DNA of 64,000 bases from Konateibacter massiliensis (GTDB lineage: Bacteria; Bacillota; Clostridia; Lachnospirales; Lachnospiraceae). Shown piece after piece: positions 61,995-64,000 of this stretch. Location of the stretch: contig NZ_LT860099.1 in NCBI RefSeq assembly GCF_900184995.1, positions 1,641,931 to 1,705,930 on the forward strand, read 5' to 3'. The notes below the pieces were generated by a model. It searched no databases. It was not told where the DNA came from and saw only the letters and a list, made by a program, of their open reading frames with translations. Position numbers and translations under genes: made by a program. The first letter of the stretch is position 1; every line of letters starts with the position of its first letter.

Positions 61995-62420
61995 TTACCT
62001 TTTATTAAAAAAATAAATTATTAAATGTACAATAAGTGTAATTGCTAAGATTATTCCAAAAAAATTAATAATCAATAGTACGGTCATTTGACTATTCGTA
62101 AAGCCGCTTATTAACAGAGATATTATAATGGAAGCAAAAAGTATTATTATCCATACAATATTATTTTTGTATTTTACTTTCTTTGTTGTTTCCTTAACTA
62201 AGGGTACTTCTTTTAAATTATCGATATTATCATCTAATAAAAAATCAATAGAAACCCCTAGGATTTTGCTAAGCTGAATTACATTATCGGTATCAGGTAA
62301 TGATTCATTTAATTCCCATTTTGAGATGGCCTGACGAGAAACTGTAATTTTTGATGCCAGCTCTTCTTGAGACATTTTTTTCTCTTTTCTCAAATATTGT
62401 AATTTTTCTCCAAACGTCAT
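61995..62420 (-). CDS. XRE-family regulator with two C-terminal membrane helices
   Basis: A 141-residue protein. HTH MTFGEKLQYLRKEKKMSQEELASKITVSRQAISKWELNE region (1-40), PDTDNVIQLSKILGVSIDFLL, a basic linker, then two membrane helices (IVWIIILFASIIISLLIS and MTVLLIINFFGIILAITLIVHLIIYFF). Such membrane-tethered XRE regulators sense membrane or envelope conditions. The SD is AAAGGAGTTAATCAT. A GCAACT-ACA-AGTTGC palindrome (62499-62513) in its upstream region is a candidate operator. It may regulate the secreted protein downstream, 131 bp away. Confidence 0.9.
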   Translation of the reverse strand: MTFGEKLQYLRKEKKMSQEELASKITVSRQAISKWELNESLPDTDNVIQLSKILGVSIDFLLDDNIDNLKEVPLVKETTKKVKYKNNIVWIIILFASIIISLLISGFTNSQMTVLLIINFFGIILAITLIVHLIIYFFNKR

Positions 62421-62498
62421 ATGATTAACTCCTTTTTTTGATAACTAAATTATAGTAAATGTAGCAGTTGCACACCACCATTTCTATATGGAATTTAC

Positions 62499-62513
62499 GC
62501 AACTACAAGTTGC
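62499..62513. promoter_or_regulatory. Candidate operator upstream of the membrane-tethered XRE gene
   Basis: GCAACT-ACA-AGTTGC, perfect 6-bp arms. A related GCAGTTGCAC lies about 35 bp closer to the gene. Confidence 0.5.
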
Positions 62514-62596
62514 AACTATCATTTACAGACAGTATTCTCGATTTTCTTATCGCAGGTATCCGGAATTTCAAGATTATTCTATTATATTTTAAAATA

Positions 62597-62620
62597 GCAG
62601 ACTCCTATCTAGGAATCTGC
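62597..62620 (-). terminator. Probable terminator of pyrBI
   Basis: GCAGACTCC and GGAATCTGC (62597-62605, 62612-62620) pair with one mismatch; TATTTT follows on the minus strand. Confidence 0.6.
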
Positions 62621-62679
62621 ATAAAAGTAATCTTATAAACTTATTTCTTTACGGACTAACATCTTTGGATGTGTTTTAC

Positions 62680-63105
62680 CTACCGCTCATACTTCTCCTC
62701 ACAATACTTACACCGGTAAACTTCCTTCTCTTTATCCGTCAATATGAAAACCTGCTCCAATTCCTGCTCGATTGAGGTAATGCAGCGAGGGTTTTTGCAT
62801 CTAATCACATTCACAACCTCATTCGGAAGTTTCAGTTCTCTTTTTTCCACTATCTTAGCATCCTGAATAATATTCACTGTGATGCAGTGGTCGATAAAGC
62901 CGAGGATATCCAAATCAAGCATATCAATGCTGCATTCCACCTTCAGAATGTCCTTCTTTCCCATCTTATTGCTTCTTGCATTCTTGATGATAGCGACACA
63001 GCAATCCAGCTTATCCAGATTTAAATTATGGTAAATCTCCATACTCTTTCCTGCCTGAATATGGTCAAGTACAAATCCTTCATTAATACTTCCTACATTT
63101 AACAT
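62680..63105 (-). CDS. pyrI: Aspartate carbamoyltransferase regulatory subunit
   Basis: A 141-residue regulatory chain that binds CTP/ATP and controls pyrB. N-terminal allosteric domain MLNVGSINEGFVLDHIQAGKSMEIYHNL, C-terminal zinc domain with the four cysteines of KCNPRC-like CKNPRC (about 110-114) and CKYC (near 136). Start ATG follows GAAGGAGAAGCT. It lies 23 bp after pyrB in the same operon. Confidence 0.97.
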   Translation of the reverse strand: MLNVGSINEGFVLDHIQAGKSMEIYHNLNLDKLDCCVAIIKNARSNKMGKKDILKVECSIDMLDLDILGFIDHCITVNIIQDAKIVEKRELKLPNEVVNVIRCKNPRCITSIEQELEQVFILTDKEKEVYRCKYCEEKYER

Positions 63106-63128
63106 AGCTTCTCCTTCTCTGTGCTCGT

Positions 63129-64000
63129 CTAATCCACACTGATTTCCAATAAGATCAAGATAAGTGCCATTCTGGCATATACGCCGTATTGTACCTGCCT
63201 AAAGTAAGCGGCTCTCGGGTCGTTATCCACCTCCACAGATATCTCGTTTACTCTTGGAAGCGGATGAAGCACAAGCATATCCTCTTTTGCCAAATCCATC
63301 TTCTTCATATCGAGAATGTAGCGGTCCTTCAAACGTACATAGTCCTCCTCATTGAAAAAGCGCTCCCGCTGTACTCTTGTCATATAGAGTAAGTCAAGCT
63401 CCGGCATTACCTCCTCGAGACGCTCCACTTCCTTAAACTTAATGTTATTTTGAACCAGAACATCCTCTCGGATATAGTCAGGGATTTTTAATTCTTCCGG
63501 TGAAATGAGAACGAAGGTGATATTTGTATAGCGAACCAGTGCATCAATTAAGGAATGTACGGTTCGTCCGAATTTCAGGTCACCGCAGAGTCCGATTGTC
63601 AGGTTAGAGAGGCGTCCCTTTAAGGAGCGTATCGTAAGTAAATCCGTTATCGTCTGGGTCGGATGCTGATGCCCTCCGTCTCCCGCGTTGATAACCGGTA
63701 TAGAAGACTTTGTCGCAGCTACGAGCGGAGCCCCCTCCTTCGGATGCCGCATCGCACAGATATCTGCATAGCAGGAAATCATTCGAATGGTATCGGACAC
63801 ACTCTCGCCCTTTGCGGCGGAGCTTGAGGAGGCAGAAGAAAAGCCTAGCACGTTTCCGCCTAAGTTCATCATGGCCGCCTCAAAGCTAAGTCTCGTTCTC
63901 GTGCTTGGCTCGTAAAAAAGAGTCGCAAGCTTTTTGCCGTTGCAGGCGTGCTTATATTTATCCGGATTATTTTCAATATCATTTGCAAGGTCAAGAAGCT
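63129..64000 (-). CDS. pyrB: Aspartate carbamoyltransferase catalytic subunit, partial (5' end off the right edge)
   Basis: Catalyses the committed step of pyrimidine synthesis, carbamoyl-aspartate formation. Coding continues in frame to the window edge, so the N-terminal start is missing. Visible motifs: [16 protein letters not shown] (carbamoyl-phosphate loop), [22 protein letters not shown], and [25 protein letters not shown]. 290 codons are present. It forms the pyrBI operon with pyrI. Confidence 0.97.
   Translation of the reverse strand, partial: LLDLANDIENNPDKYKHACNGKKLATLFYEPSTRTRLSFEAAMMNLGGNVLGFSSASSSSAAKGESVSDTIRMISCYADICAMRHPKEGAPLVAATKSSIPVINAGDGGHQHPTQTITDLLTIRSLKGRLSNLTIGLCGDLKFGRTVHSLIDALVRYTNITFVLISPEELKIPDYIREDVLVQNNIKFKEVERLEEVMPELDLLYMTRVQRERFFNEEDYVRLKDRYILDMKKMDLAKEDMLVLHPLPRVNEISVEVDNDPRAAYFRQVQYGVYARMALILILLEISVD

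Overview
The window is chromosomal DNA of a low-GC Gram-positive anaerobe, most likely a Lachnospiraceae member (Clostridium cluster XIVa). The basis is a set of typical genes: clostridial flavodoxin with DUF3793, rubrerythrin plus ferritin, NADP-type glutamate dehydrogenase, DUF438/DUF1858 proteins, an infC-rpmI-rplT operon with an attenuator leader, and strong GGAGG ribosome binding sites throughout. No rRNA, tRNA, CRISPR array, prophage or intact insertion sequence was seen. Most genes lie on the minus strand.

Layout. 1-7.6 kb is metal biology: flavodoxin (cut by the left edge), DUF3793, a feoA-feoA-feoB-fur-like operon, a DtxR-type regulator, and a P1B-ATPase with two small partner proteins, one only 26 codons long. 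7.7-13.9 kb holds a sulfonate-type ABC transporter, its LysR regulator and a divergent alkaline-phosphatase-superfamily hydrolase. 14.0-20.8 kb holds enolase, ferritin, rubrerythrin, an HD hydrolase, dtd, a TetR regulator and a second P1B-ATPase. 20.8-29.0 kb is a clostridial cellulose-type exopolysaccharide locus (PilZ cellulose synthase, membrane-anchored accessory protein, MBOAT acyltransferase, DHHW protein, convergent GH5 lipoprotein). 29.3-45.3 kb is mostly housekeeping: gdhA, a CsoR-controlled P1B-ATPase, a GH127 arabinofuranosidase with an AraC regulator, DUF1858-DUF438, a MetE-like protein, a CNNM/CorC protein, an oxidoreductase, and infC-rpmI-rplT. 45.5-49.2 kb encodes an O-antigen-ligase-like membrane protein and a BIG2 surface protein. 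49.5-61.0 kb is a nickel-themed accessory cluster (hypA, a large Fe-S flavoprotein, hypB, an integral membrane protein, a divergent GntR regulator and a NikABCDE-type transporter) with no recognisable nickel enzyme. 61.3-64.0 kb ends with a secreted protein, a membrane-anchored XRE regulator and pyrI-pyrB (cut by the right edge).

Regulation can be read directly in several places. A GTTAG-N6-CTAAC palindrome lies at the start site or over the -10 box of four promoters (DUF3793-flavodoxin, feo, enolase, DUF1858-DUF438) and in the feoA-feoB gap, which suggests one metal-responsive regulon, probably of the DtxR protein at 4602-4964. The feo promoter also carries a near-consensus Fur box. CsoR-type ATACCC/GGGTAT operators sit in the csoR and 30.8-kb ATPase promoters. 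The nickel cluster carries two copies of a 13-bp GntR-type operator.

The observations most worth following are the nickel-linked flavoprotein cluster, two tiny IS66-like MITEs with intact 8-bp target duplications inserted side by side in its control region, the shared metal operator that includes enolase, a modular family of hairpin repeats (some forming the ends of genes), and a transporter gene that appears to start with ATT.
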